NCBI GenBank assembly: GCA_900543675.1
Contig: UQRY01000015.1
Location: 1 to 39,916 of the forward strand
DNA from: an uncultured Mycoplasmatota bacterium
GTDB lineage: Bacteria; Bacillota_I; Bacilli_A; RF39; UBA660
Direction: 5' to 3'
Length of the DNA: 39,916 nt
Position numbers and translations under genes: made by a program. Positions 24,096 to 32,267 of this stretch are shown here, one piece after another (position 1 is the first letter of the stretch; every line of letters begins with the position of its first letter). The notes beneath the pieces were generated by a model, which ran no database searches, was not told where the DNA came from, and was given only the letters and a program-made list of their open reading frames with translations.

Positions 24096-26690
24096 ATGTT
24101 AGAAATAAAAAACATTACTAAAGTCTATGTGACTGCTGGATTAGAACAGAAAGCTTTAGATGATGTCAGTATTCAATTTCGTGAGAATGAATTTGTCTCT
24201 ATTTTGGGTCCTTCAGGTAGTGGAAAGACAACGCTATTAAATATTGTCGGTGGCTTAGATGATTATACTAGTGGCGATTTAATTATCAATGGTGTTTCGA
24301 CCAAAAAATATCGTGATCGTGATTGGGATACTTATCGAAATCATTCCATAGGTTTTGTTTTTCAAAGTTATAATTTAATTCCTCATCAGACGGCTTTATC
24401 GAATGTGGAGTTAGCGCTTACTTTATCTGGCGTCTCTAAAGAGGAAAGAAGAAGACGTTCTATTGAAGTATTGAAAAAAGTTGGCTTAGAGACACAGATG
24501 CATAAAAAACCTAATCAAATGTCTGGTGGGCAGATGCAGAGAGTAGCAATTGCTAGAGCGTTAGTCAATGATCCAGATATTTTACTTGCTGATGAACCAA
24601 CCGGTGCTTTAGATTCAGAGACAAGTATTCAAATTATGGAGTTATTGAAAGAAATCGCTAAAGACAAGCTAGTCATTATGGTAACCCATAATCCAGATTT
24701 AGCTACTGCTTATTCCACACGAATTGTGAAATTGTTGGATGGTAAAATTATCGATGACTCTGATCCAGTAAAAGAGAATATTAAAGTGGATAAGGCGAAG
24801 AAAGAGCGAACAAAAAAACGTTCTTCTAAGAAGACTTCGATGTCATTTATGACGGCATTATCGCTTAGTTTAAATAATTTAATGACCAAAAAAGGACGAA
24901 CGATTTTAACGGCATTTGCTGGTTCTATTGGAATTATCGGCATTGCGTTAATTTTGTCTTTATCAAGCGGGGTTCAAAATTATATTTCTCGAGTAGAGGA
25001 GGATACCCTTTCTTCTTATCCACTTACTGTTGAAGAACAATCTGTCGATACCGTTAGTATGATTACAACACTAATGGGAGAACAAAACAATGAAGAACAC
25101 GATCTAGACAAGGTTTATTCTAGTAATATTATGACGGATCTCATTAATTCGATGACCACACAACTAGATACCAATAATTTGGAGGAATTTAAAAAATTTT
25201 TAGATGGTGATGAGACGAATATCCGCGATTATACGACGGACATTCAATATACTTATCGCCTTCCTATCGAACTTTATAAGAGTGATACGAGCAAAGAAGT
25301 CCTTCGTGTCAATCCTTCATCGGTTTTTGATTCCTTTAATATCGATGGAATGAGTGAGATGATGGAAATGCAGAACACGATGGGTTCTGGTGTTTCTTCT
25401 ACTAATGTTTTCCAAGAATTGTTGAATAATCAAGAGTTACTTTCTAGTCAGTATGATGTTTTAGCGGGACGGTTTCCTGAAGCGTATAATGAAGTAGTGA
25501 TGATTGTCAATGAAGATAACGAAATTAGTGATTATGCTTTATATGCATTGGGCTTAAAAGATCAAGATGAGCTAGCTAATTTGATGGATAAAATGAAAAA
25601 TGGAGAAGAAATTGAAACTGAAAATACTAGTTATTCTTATGAAGAAATTTTAGATTTGATGTTTAAACTTGTTCTTCCTACGGATTATTATCAAAAAAGT
25701 GATGGTATTTGGCTAGATAAAAGTGGGGATACTACTTATATGAAAGAACTTGTTGATTCATCCCCAGAAGTCAAAGTGGTTGGTATTCTTCGTCCAAATG
25801 AAGAGGCAGCTGTAACTAGTGTATCTGGTACAATCGGATATACTCATGCCCTAACGGAATATGTTATCGAAGAAGTAAATCAAACAGAAATTGCGAAAGA
25901 ACAACTTGCTACTCCAGATGTTAATATCTTTACTGGATTACCTTTTTCAGATTCTAATGATAAGTTTTCAATCGATCAATTAACCGATGAACAAAAAGCT
26001 TATCTTGCGACATTGTCTCAAGAAGAATTATCCCTTTTACTCACTCAGTATTCTGAAAATGCAAATGCGAGTTACGAAGATAATTTATTGACTTTGAGTG
26101 TAGTCGATATCAATAAACCGTCTTCGATAAGAATTTATCCAAAGGATTTTGATTCGAAAGAAGAAATTATTCAGATTATTGATGATTATAACCAGGATAA
26201 AGAATCCTCTGGCAATGAAGCCGATGTGATTCGCTATACCGATATCGTTGGAGTAATGATGTCTAGTGTTTCTACGATTATCGATACAATCAGTTATATT
26301 TTAATTGCCTTTGTGGCTATTAGTTTGATTGTTTCTAGTATCATGATTGGTATTATTACTTATATTTCTGTTTTGGAAAGAACCAAAGAAATTGGAATCT
26401 TACGAGCAATTGGTGCTTCTAAGAAAGATGTTTCTCGAGTATTTAATGCTGAAACCTTTATCGAAGGTCTAGTAGCTGGTACTATGGGAATCTTAATTAC
26501 TGTACTATTAAATATCCCAATTAATATGATAATTAAACATGTAGTTGGTATTTCTGGTATTGCTTCTCTTCCAATTGTTGGTGCGATCATTTTAGTTATT
26601 ATCAGTATGACTTTGACCGTTATAGCTGGACTAGTTCCATCACGTATGGCTAGTAAGAAAGATCCAGTTGAAGCATTAAGAACAGAATAG
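24096..26690 (+). CDS. MacB-type ABC transporter, ATPase fused to FtsX-like permease
   Basis: An 864-residue single chain. The ATPase domain (~1-230) has Walker A GPSGSGKTT, Q-loop VFQSYNLIP, signature MSGGQMQRVAIARAL, Walker B ILLADEPTGALD and the switch VTHN. A lysine-rich linker, one transmembrane helix (~278-298), a long extracellular domain (~300-715) and three C-terminal helices with SVLERTKEIGILRAIGASKKDV (FtsX family) follow. In Gram-positives such mechanotransmission transporters remove antimicrobial peptides from the envelope or serve in export. Fusion in the order ATPase-permease matches MacB. TATAAT lies at 24056-24061 and AAAGGAG precedes the ATG. It has no adjacent sensor kinase; the VanRS-like pair is 3 kb away in the opposite orientation. 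Confidence 0.9.
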   Translation: MLEIKNITKVYVTAGLEQKALDDVSIQFRENEFVSILGPSGSGKTTLLNIVGGLDDYTSGDLIINGVSTKKYRDRDWDTYRNHSIGFVFQSYNLIPHQTALSNVELALTLSGVSKEERRRRSIEVLKKVGLETQMHKKPNQMSGGQMQRVAIARALVNDPDILLADEPTGALDSETSIQIMELLKEIAKDKLVIMVTHNPDLATAYSTRIVKLLDGKIIDDSDPVKENIKVDKAKKERTKKRSSKKTSMSFMTALSLSLNNLMTKKGRTILTAFAGSIGIIGIALILSLSSGVQNYISRVEEDTLSSYPLTVEEQSVDTVSMITTLMGEQNNEEHDLDKVYSSNIMTDLINSMTTQLDTNNLEEFKKFLDGDETNIRDYTTDIQYTYRLPIELYKSDTSKEVLRVNPSSVFDSFNIDGMSEMMEMQNTMGSGVSSTNVFQELLNNQELLSSQYDVLAGRFPEAYNEVVMIVNEDNEISDYALYALGLKDQDELANLMDKMKNGEEIETENTSYSYEEILDLMFKLVLPTDYYQKSDGIWLDKSGDTTYMKELVDSSPEVKVVGILRPNEEAAVTSVSGTIGYTHALTEYVIEEVNQTEIAKEQLATPDVNIFTGLPFSDSNDKFSIDQLTDEQKAYLATLSQEELSLLLTQYSENANASYEDNLLTLSVVDINKPSSIRIYPKDFDSKEEIIQIIDDYNQDKESSGNEADVIRYTDIVGVMMSSVSTIIDTISYILIAFVAISLIVSSIMIGIITYISVLERTKEIGILRAIGASKKDVSRVFNAETFIEGLVAGTMGILITVLLNIPINMIIKHVVGISGIASLPIVGAIILVIISMTLTVIAGLVPSRMASKKDPVEALRTE

Positions 26691-26716
26691 AAATAAAAAT
26701 GAAGTTAATGAAGTAT

Positions 26717-26764
26717 AGAAAACTTTCTTATTTATGAAAATAATAAAGAGAGTTTTCTTTTTTT
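26717..26764 (+). terminator. Rho-independent terminator after the ABC transporter
   Basis: A long stem of AGAAAACT..TCTTATT (from 26717) with AATAAAGA..AGTTTTCT (to 26758), with mismatches, then a T run. Confidence 0.85.
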
Positions 26765-26805
26765 CTAAAATGTTCTATAATGAACTTTGTTAGGATGTGA
26801 AAGAA

Positions 26806-27840
26806 ATGCTATTCATTCATTATCTTTTATTTATTCCTCCGGCTTTTTTATTTGGGTATTACTTGCGACGAAAATTACGACAATTAGTTCCCGATCCTAA
26901 GAGTAAGTGGAGTAATCTTTTCTATTATTTGATTATCTTTAGTATTTTTATTATTTCTATTTTGACGTTATCTTATTTTGCGGTTTTCTTTTTCTATGTT
27001 ATTTTCTTTTACGCTTTATTTGATCTTATTTTTTTCCTTTTTCATCGCCAAAAGAATAGTAAGATTTACAAAGTTATTTCTAAGTTATACGCTCGTGGAA
27101 TTACCGTATTTGTTTTGGCATTACTTGTTACTTGTTATGGTTTATACATGGCTAATCATCCTGTAGTTCATCACTATCGATATGACATTTCTAAGATAGA
27201 TGAACCACTTTCTATTGCGATGATATCAGATTTACATTTGGGAACTGGAACGACGGAATATACAGTTGATGAAATTATTGAAACAGTAGAAAAAGAGAAT
27301 GTGGATCTTCTTGTATTGGTTGGTGATATTTTCGATGAGATGACACCTGATTCTTTAAAAGAATATGCGTATTCGCAGTTTGGAAAGGTTGCGGTTTCTC
27401 ATGGTGTTTATTATGTTGAAGGAAATCATGACCGTTTGACTGAGGAATCAAGAACTTCTTGGGAAAAGGGAAATGTTCAAGTATTAGCGGATGATGTTAC
27501 TTTGGTAGATAATTCATTTTATTTGGTTGGGCGTAAAGATTATTCTCGTTCTAATCGGCTTTCGCTCGCCACTTTATTAAAAGATATGGATTCTAGTTAT
27601 CCCATTATTTTATTAGATCATCAACCGCAAGATGAGAATCAAGCTTACCAACTAGGTGTTGATTTACAGCTATCTGGTCATACTCATGGAGGCCAATTAT
27701 TTCCTGGAAGTTTCTTTGTTAAACATGGAGCCCAAACAAAAGATAACTATCATCTAGTTATCTCAAATGGTTACGGAACTTGGGGAATTCCGATTCGTAC
27801 TGCGGGAAAAAGCGAATTAGTTGTTGTTACTTTATATTAA
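26806..27840 (+). CDS. Membrane-bound metallophosphoesterase (YkuE/calcineurin-like)
   Basis: About 344 residues. ATG 26806 is used: AGGA at 26792-26795 is 10 bases upstream, whereas the GTG at 26797 touches it. Three or four N-terminal transmembrane helices (~5-120) are followed by a calcineurin-like phosphoesterase domain with all metal motifs: IAMISDLHLG (D-x-H), VGDIFDE (GD), VEGNHDR (GNHD), LLDHQP, and SGHTHGGQ (GHTH). The C-terminal SNGYGTWGIPIRTAGKSEL is typical of the YkuE/YaeI branch, which acts on the outer membrane face and in E. coli cleaves UDP- or lipid-linked phosphates. Substrate here unknown. TATAAT lies at 26776-26781. Confidence 0.88.
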   Translation: MLFIHYLLFIPPAFLFGYYLRRKLRQLVPDPKSKWSNLFYYLIIFSIFIISILTLSYFAVFFFYVIFFYALFDLIFFLFHRQKNSKIYKVISKLYARGITVFVLALLVTCYGLYMANHPVVHHYRYDISKIDEPLSIAMISDLHLGTGTTEYTVDEIIETVEKENVDLLVLVGDIFDEMTPDSLKEYAYSQFGKVAVSHGVYYVEGNHDRLTEESRTSWEKGNVQVLADDVTLVDNSFYLVGRKDYSRSNRLSLATLLKDMDSSYPIILLDHQPQDENQAYQLGVDLQLSGHTHGGQLFPGSFFVKHGAQTKDNYHLVISNGYGTWGIPIRTAGKSELVVVTLY

Positions 27841-27886
27841 TAATCTCTTTTTTCTTTTCATAAGAATAACTAGGAGGTTATTTTTT

Positions 27887-28354
27887 ATGCGTAGAAAAAA
27901 TCAAAAGCTTTTGGCTTTCTTTTTAGCGATTCCCCTTATTTTAGGGTTGATTGTTGGTTTTTTATCTCGTCCTACCGCTTCTTATGAAGCATTAGTTAAA
28001 CCTTTTTTTTCGCCACCTGGTTTTGTTTTCCCAATTGTTTGGACAATTCTTTATCTTTTGATGGGAATTTCTAGTTATCTGATTGCGCAAAGCAACAACC
28101 CTAGACGTTATCCAGCTTTAATTACGTATGTGGAACAATTATTCGTTAACTTAGCTTGGTCGCCAATTTTCTTTACATTGAATTTTCGGTTTCTTGCGTT
28201 CTTATGGATTTTATTTTTAATTTATCTAGTAGTGAAGATGATCGTTCAATTTAAACGGGTTTCTCATCGGGCGGCTTATTTACAGATTCCTTATCTTTTG
28301 TGGTTAATATTTGCGGCTTTGTTGAATTTTTCGATTGTGATTTTAAATCTTTAA
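27887..28354 (+). CDS. TspO/MBR family membrane protein
   Basis: 155 residues from ATG 27887. It follows a consensus AGGAGG at 27872-27877; the longer frame from 27821 overlaps the previous gene and lacks a site. Five transmembrane helices, as in TspO, with the family signature SRPTASYEALVKPFFSPPGFVFPIVWTILYLLMG (Pro-Pro-x-x-x-F-P-x-x-W-T-x-L-Y), NLAWSPIFF and the C-terminal LIFAALLNFSIVILN. TspO binds tetrapyrroles and takes part in stress responses. The aromatic residue count is lower than in proteobacterial members. Its stop codon shares TTAA with the stop of the convergent C39 gene. Confidence 0.88.
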   Translation: MRRKNQKLLAFFLAIPLILGLIVGFLSRPTASYEALVKPFFSPPGFVFPIVWTILYLLMGISSYLIAQSNNPRRYPALITYVEQLFVNLAWSPIFFTLNFRFLAFLWILFLIYLVVKMIVQFKRVSHRAAYLQIPYLLWLIFAALLNFSIVILNL

Positions 28355-29199
28355 TCTTGTAGCTTGAAGGCCCAAAGATTTTTGATTTGAGGAGCAAGGG
28401 TATCATAGCTCCAAAGCTTATTACTTCTTTCTTTACTGTTGGAGTCGCGAATAATAAATTTTCCATCTTTAATTCCTACGATAGAGATAAAATGTCCAGT
28501 CGTTGTAAAATCACCTGGTTTCATACTAGCGATAATTGGGTGATTTTGTTTTAACTCTTTGGTCATATTACTTCTGGATAATGTGATTTGTTTTCCTGTA
28601 ATTCCGTATTCTTCAACGCCTTCGGTCATTAGTGACCAACTTGTTCCAATTCCCTCTACATAGTAGCCTTTTTCCTCGGCAAGGGAAGCGACTTTTGAAG
28701 GGGTTACATCACTTCTTCCGGTTAGACCAGCCACTATGATGGATATCGCAGTAGGGCCACATCCATTTATCGCTATGACACTATTTCCATAACTAGCATA
28801 TCCCCATCTAGTATCGTATTGGAGGAGAAGGGGATAGTTGCCTTTTTTTATGTCTTCTAACTCTGTTGTATAAACGTTTCCTTTCTTTTCTGGATAGCCA
28901 AGTATATAGTCAATCATATCGATATTTCTTCCTAACATTTCTAATAAAATATCTGGATATTCTTCTTTATTTTCGATAATCGTTAGTATTCGTTCATCTT
29001 CTACGGATAAAGGGTAGAGATTATCGATTAGTGGATCACCGGTTTGTGGAAAGACTTCTTCATGAATGGTTGATATGGTTTCTTCTTGAACGGGGTTGGT
29101 ATTTTCTGATAATAAATATGTTGAAATTCCAAAGTAACTTCCATAACACACTACAACTAAAAGTAAAATTCTTTTTAATGCACTTTTCTTTTTTGCCAT
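28351..29199 (-). CDS. C39-like cysteine peptidase, membrane anchored
   Basis: A 282-residue protein. An N-terminal anchor (~10-30) and a ~90-residue spacer lead to a papain-like C39 domain (Peptidase_C39_2): LLLQYDTRWGYASYG, AINGCGPTAISIIVAGLTG (Cys147), KPGDFTTTGHFISIVG (His236) and FIIRDSNS (Asp252). The first motif and Cys-His-Asp order are as in the family. It would act outside the membrane; known relatives include bacteriocin-type and unknown proteases. ATG follows AAAGGAGAAC. Its upstream region carries the 22-bp box that also precedes the VanR-like gene, so it is a probable target of that regulator. Substrate unknown. Confidence 0.85.
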   Translation of the reverse strand: MAKKKSALKRILLLVVVCYGSYFGISTYLLSENTNPVQEETISTIHEEVFPQTGDPLIDNLYPLSVEDERILTIIENKEEYPDILLEMLGRNIDMIDYILGYPEKKGNVYTTELEDIKKGNYPLLLQYDTRWGYASYGNSVIAINGCGPTAISIIVAGLTGRSDVTPSKVASLAEEKGYYVEGIGTSWSLMTEGVEEYGITGKQITLSRSNMTKELKQNHPIIASMKPGDFTTTGHFISIVGIKDGKFIIRDSNSKERSNKLWSYDTLAPQIKNLWAFKLQD

Positions 29200-29271
29200 T
29201 TTGTTCTCCTTTAGAAATAATCATTTTATAGGATTATTGTAGTCGTTATTTTCTTTTTATACTTTGAAAAA

Positions 29272-29293
29272 TTCCTAGGAAAGTCTTAAGTTT
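29272..29293 (-). promoter_or_regulatory. Predicted VanR-like binding box upstream of the C39 peptidase
   Basis: On the plus strand there are three half-sites with an 11-bp period: CCTAGG (29274), CTTAAG (29285) and CTTAAT (29296). The 22-bp core differs from the box at 31140-31161 in only two bases; 15 in a row, GAAAGTCTTAAGTTT, are identical (29279-29293). Possible minus-strand -10 boxes are TATAAA (29261-29256) and TACAAT (29241-29236), with no good -35, as expected for an activated promoter. Confidence 0.6.
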
Positions 29294-29296
29294 TTC

Positions 29297-30409
29297 TTAA
29301 TTTTCTTCTAATGGTAGAATAATTTGAAAAGTTGTTTTGTCTTTATTACTTGTAACTATTATTTTTCCGTCATGAAGTTCGACGATTTCTTTAGCTATGG
29401 CGAGACCTAATCCACTTCCTCCAGTTTTTGTTGTTCTAGAAGAGTCGAGACGATAGAACTTTTCGAATATTTTATTTAATTTTTCTTCAGGGATTTGTTT
29501 TCCATCGTTTTCAATAAAAATTTCTGCGGTTGTTTCTTTTTTGACTAATGTTATCGTAATGGTACTGTTTTCATTACTGTAGTAAAGAGCATTTTTGATT
29601 ACGTTATTGAAAACTCGGGCGAGTCGATCAGAATCCGCATACAACATGATTTTTTCGGTACTATTTACTATAATTTTTTTGTTTAATTCGATTAAAGTTG
29701 GATAGAAATCATCGATGATTTGATCAAACATCAAGTTTAGATTGATCATTTCTTTTTCTAGGATGATCTTTTCAGAATTAAATCTAGTAATATCGAATAG
29801 TTCATTGGTTAATTCTTCTAGTTTATAGGCTTTATCTAAGGCAATTTGGATATATTTTTTTCGTTGTTTTTTAGGCATATCCTTTATTTCATCCAAAAGA
29901 GATAAGTAACCAATCATCGAAGTTAATGGTGTTTTGATATCGTGGGCTAGATAGACGACGAGTTCATCTTTTCGCTGTTCATTTTCTTTGGCTAGTCGTT
30001 CATTTTTTTCTGCTTCTCGTTTTAGATGATTTAATTTTTTCTCTAGATATTCTAATCCTTCTGGTAAAGAAATATACTCACTATTTTTATCGAATAGGGA
30101 ATCTATTCCTTCCGCAAGAGAATCGATATCTGTAAATGTTTTTTTGAATTTATGATGAAAGACAAGAAGAAAGCCAATAAACCAAACGGATAAAAGTATC
30201 AGAAAATAGATTACGTTATCACTATATAAATTTTGTCCTAGGGTTCGTAAAAAATAATATAGGTCAGGAGAGTAACGATATAACCAATCGAAATCCAGGT
30301 ATTTTAAAACAGTACCCACAATTAAAATTAAGATAGTAAATAAAATGGTATAGGTACAAAGACGAATTAAAAAGCGATGATATGGATTTTTTCTTTTTTT
30401 ATTTTTCAA
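29297..30409 (-). CDS. VanS-like sensor histidine kinase
   Basis: A 370-residue protein with two transmembrane helices (~15-36 and ~65-86) and a short outside loop of ~28 residues, then a linker helix with charged coiled coil. The kinase core has H-box VVYLAHDIKTPLTSMIGYLSLL (His156), N-box FNNVIKNALYYS, and F/G-boxes FEKFYRLDSSRTTKTGG and GSGLGLAIAKEIV. The H-box context and the stretch after it are very like VanS of vancomycin-resistance operons (from memory). It overlaps the regulator gene by 11 bp, so it is translationally coupled. No vanH/A/X ligase genes are present, so the signal is more likely cell-wall or peptide stress (inference). Confidence 0.9.
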   Translation of the reverse strand: MKNKKRKNPYHRFLIRLCTYTILFTILILIVGTVLKYLDFDWLYRYSPDLYYFLRTLGQNLYSDNVIYFLILLSVWFIGFLLVFHHKFKKTFTDIDSLAEGIDSLFDKNSEYISLPEGLEYLEKKLNHLKREAEKNERLAKENEQRKDELVVYLAHDIKTPLTSMIGYLSLLDEIKDMPKKQRKKYIQIALDKAYKLEELTNELFDITRFNSEKIILEKEMINLNLMFDQIIDDFYPTLIELNKKIIVNSTEKIMLYADSDRLARVFNNVIKNALYYSNENSTITITLVKKETTAEIFIENDGKQIPEEKLNKIFEKFYRLDSSRTTKTGGSGLGLAIAKEIVELHDGKIIVTSNKDKTTFQIILPLEEN

Positions 30410-31097
30410 TTTTATATCCTACTCCCCAAACGGTTTTAATATATTTTGGTTGTTTACCGTTATCTTTCATTTTTTCTCTTAGATGTCTAATATGTACCAT
30501 GACGGTATTATTATCTTTTTCAAAATATTTTTCTTTCCATATCATAAAAAATAAATCTTCGCTTTTTATTACTTTTCCCCGATTTTCACATAATATCCAA
30601 AGAATAGAAAATTCTGTTTTAGTAAGATTTAATCTTTTTTCATTGAGTGTACATTCGTAAGTATCTTTGTCGATCACTAATCCTCTAAATTCAATTTTAT
30701 TTTGATTATGATTAGAAGGATTATATTTTTGATATCGTCGTAATTGAGCTTTGACTCTAGCGACTAATTCCAGTGGTTGAAACGGTTTAGTGACATAGTC
30801 ATCTCCACCAATCGTAAGTCCATCTATTTTATCGATATCTTCTACTTTAGCGGTCACAAAGATAATCGGAAAGTTATACGTCTCACGAATTTTTTTACAC
30901 AAGGAAAAACCATCTATTTCTGGCATCATGACATCTAATATCGCTAGATCGATATTTAAGTTATCGATGTCTTCTAGTAATTTTTTGCTCGAATAATATT
31001 TATAGACGGTAAAGTTTTCATTTTTTAGATAGATTTCTATTAAATCAGCAATTTCTTGTTCATCGTCGACAATTAGTATATTAGTCATAATGATCAT
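30399..31097 (-). CDS. VanR-like response regulator (OmpR/PhoB family)
   Basis: A 232-residue protein. The receiver domain has NILIVDDEQEIADLIEIYLKNENFTVYKYY, LAILDVMMPEIDG (phosphoacceptor Asp55), FVTAK (Thr), and DDYVTKPFQPLELVARVKAQLRRY (Lys). The winged-helix domain is ~135-232, with LTKTEFSILWILCENRGKVIKSEDLF and DNNTVMVHIRHLREKM, ending in YIKTVWGVGYKIEK. The receiver reads almost like VanR. Start ATG 31097 follows AAGGAAAGA; ATG 31088 is also possible and aligns better with VanR. It sits first in the operon with the kinase, behind a CTTAAG repeat box, so it is likely autoregulated. Confidence 0.92.
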   Translation of the reverse strand: MIIMTNILIVDDEQEIADLIEIYLKNENFTVYKYYSSKKLLEDIDNLNIDLAILDVMMPEIDGFSLCKKIRETYNFPIIFVTAKVEDIDKIDGLTIGGDDYVTKPFQPLELVARVKAQLRRYQKYNPSNHNQNKIEFRGLVIDKDTYECTLNEKRLNLTKTEFSILWILCENRGKVIKSEDLFFMIWKEKYFEKDNNTVMVHIRHLREKMKDNGKQPKYIKTVWGVGYKIEK

Positions 31098-31139
31098 TCT
31101 TTCCTTTTTGTTTATTATATCATAGGAAATTAGGATTAT

Positions 31140-31161
31140 TTCTTAAGAAAGTCTTAAGTTT
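31140..31161 (-). promoter_or_regulatory. CTTAAG direct-repeat box of the VanR-like promoter
   Basis: CTTAAG at 31142-31147 and 31153-31158, period 11 bp, the spacing used by OmpR/PhoB-family dimers. The minus-strand -10 TATAAT lies at 31119-31114, putting the box centre near -43. It matches the box at 29272-29293 at 20 of 22 positions. Confidence 0.65.
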
Positions 31162-31180
31162 ACAAGGAATGATGAAAAGA

Positions 31181-32086
31181 CTAGCTTTTTTTCTTTTTGA
31201 TTAATGGAGAAAATGAGATAAGACTTTCTTGGAATAGATTTTCTCGCTCTAATGTTTGTTGATAAGCGTCTCGAATGTTTTGACAATGGGGTTGAATATC
31301 CTGGTAAAAACGCATGATGATGTCATTTTTTTCTTTGATCGTTTTTTTGGCATTTACATAATCAGTCGTAATTTCTAATTCTTCTTCTACGGTTAAAGGT
31401 TGAATAGTTTCACAATCTGTTTTGGCATTAAATATTGGCAATAGTTTTTTGGTACAATTGTATAAAGTTAAAAGGGAAGAATTAGTTTCGTCTTCTGTAA
31501 AAAAAGGATAACATAATTGCTGATTGACATAGGAAAGTACTCCTGTATACATAGAAAACTCAAAGATATATTCTATGCCATTATCGTTAATATAGTTTAC
31601 TATGTGATGGCTTGGGGGGCAAATTTGAAATCGTCGATTAAGGTCAATCCAAATTTTTTTTAAATCATCACTAGGGTTATTCTCCTCAGAATATCTTTCG
31701 GCAACAACAATCGAATTAGTAATCATCATTCGATCTAAAAGAAGATGTAAAAATGTGGCAATATGGCGACAGACTCCATAACCATTAAATATAGTATAAG
31801 CGCGGTATTGTTCATTTTTTAACGATATAATATCTCCATTTGATTGATCGTATTCAAAAGAACCTTGTGAAAAAACACCCGATTGAATGAGAGTAGAAGT
31901 AAGTAATAGATATTCTACTGGTTTAGTAAATTCTAATTCCTTTCCTAAAGAGATAAGCTTGTCTAAGACAATTTCAAAATTCTCTTTCATTATTTGGTGG
32001 TTGAAGTCATTAGAAAATATTGAAAGATAATGGTCGAACTCTTGCTTATGCTTTTTGATTTTGATTTTTTCTTGCCATTTTATCAT
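31181..32086 (-). CDS. Transglutaminase-like (papain-fold) protein, unknown role
   Basis: A 301-residue cytosolic protein with no signal. In the middle is NGYGVCRHIATFLHLLLDRM (Cys106), a G-V-C-R motif like the transglutaminase-core nucleophile helix. It is followed ~50 residues later by SHHIVNYINDNGIEYIFEFS (His160 or 161, then an acidic residue Glu176 where the core normally has Asp). This order C-H-E/D is the transglutaminase-like catalytic triad. The N- and C-terminal parts are helical and charged, with a lysine-rich end (KKKKS). No family name is known to me. It has its own promoter (32111-32139) and stands alone between terminator-bounded neighbours. Substrate unknown. Confidence 0.6.
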   Translation of the reverse strand: MIKWQEKIKIKKHKQEFDHYLSIFSNDFNHQIMKENFEIVLDKLISLGKELEFTKPVEYLLLTSTLIQSGVFSQGSFEYDQSNGDIISLKNEQYRAYTIFNGYGVCRHIATFLHLLLDRMMITNSIVVAERYSEENNPSDDLKKIWIDLNRRFQICPPSHHIVNYINDNGIEYIFEFSMYTGVLSYVNQQLCYPFFTEDETNSSLLTLYNCTKKLLPIFNAKTDCETIQPLTVEEELEITTDYVNAKKTIKEKNDIIMRFYQDIQPHCQNIRDAYQQTLERENLFQESLISFSPLIKKKKS

Positions 32087-32110
32087 ATTTTGTCCTTTCT
32101 TTGATAATTG

Positions 32111-32139
32111 ATTATATCATGTCTATTGGTGATAGACAA
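32111..32139 (-). promoter_or_regulatory. Promoter with an overlapping inverted repeat, transglutaminase-like gene
   Basis: On the minus strand: TTGTCT (32139-32134), 17-bp spacer, TATAAT (32116-32111). An inverted repeat TGTCTAT (32120-32126) / ATAGACA (32132-32138) with a 5-bp gap covers the -35 and spacer, so a repressor could bind there. Confidence 0.6.
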
Positions 32140-32154
32140 ATTATTTTTATATAA

Positions 32155-32187
32155 AAACCTTCCTGTTTTCATCATACGGGAAGGTTT
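32155..32187 (-). terminator. Rho-independent terminator of the DUF2935 gene
   Basis: AAACCTTCCTG (32155-32165) pairs with CGGGAAGGTTT (32177-32187) with one T-G pair. Five T's follow on the minus strand. It may also work weakly in the plus direction. Confidence 0.85.
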
Positions 32188-32267
32188 CTTCTATTTAAGG
32201 AAAAATTTCTATATACTTGTCGTAGAAGACAATAACTGGGATATGAAAAATTTATTTTTCATTATCT

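Noticed and set aside
27821..27886. Longer N-terminus for TspO
   Set aside because: Overlaps the previous gene; AGGAGG lies just before ATG 27887, the family-like start.
29297..31097. Calling this a vancomycin-resistance cluster
   Set aside because: Only the regulator and sensor resemble VanR/VanS; none of the resistance enzymes are present.
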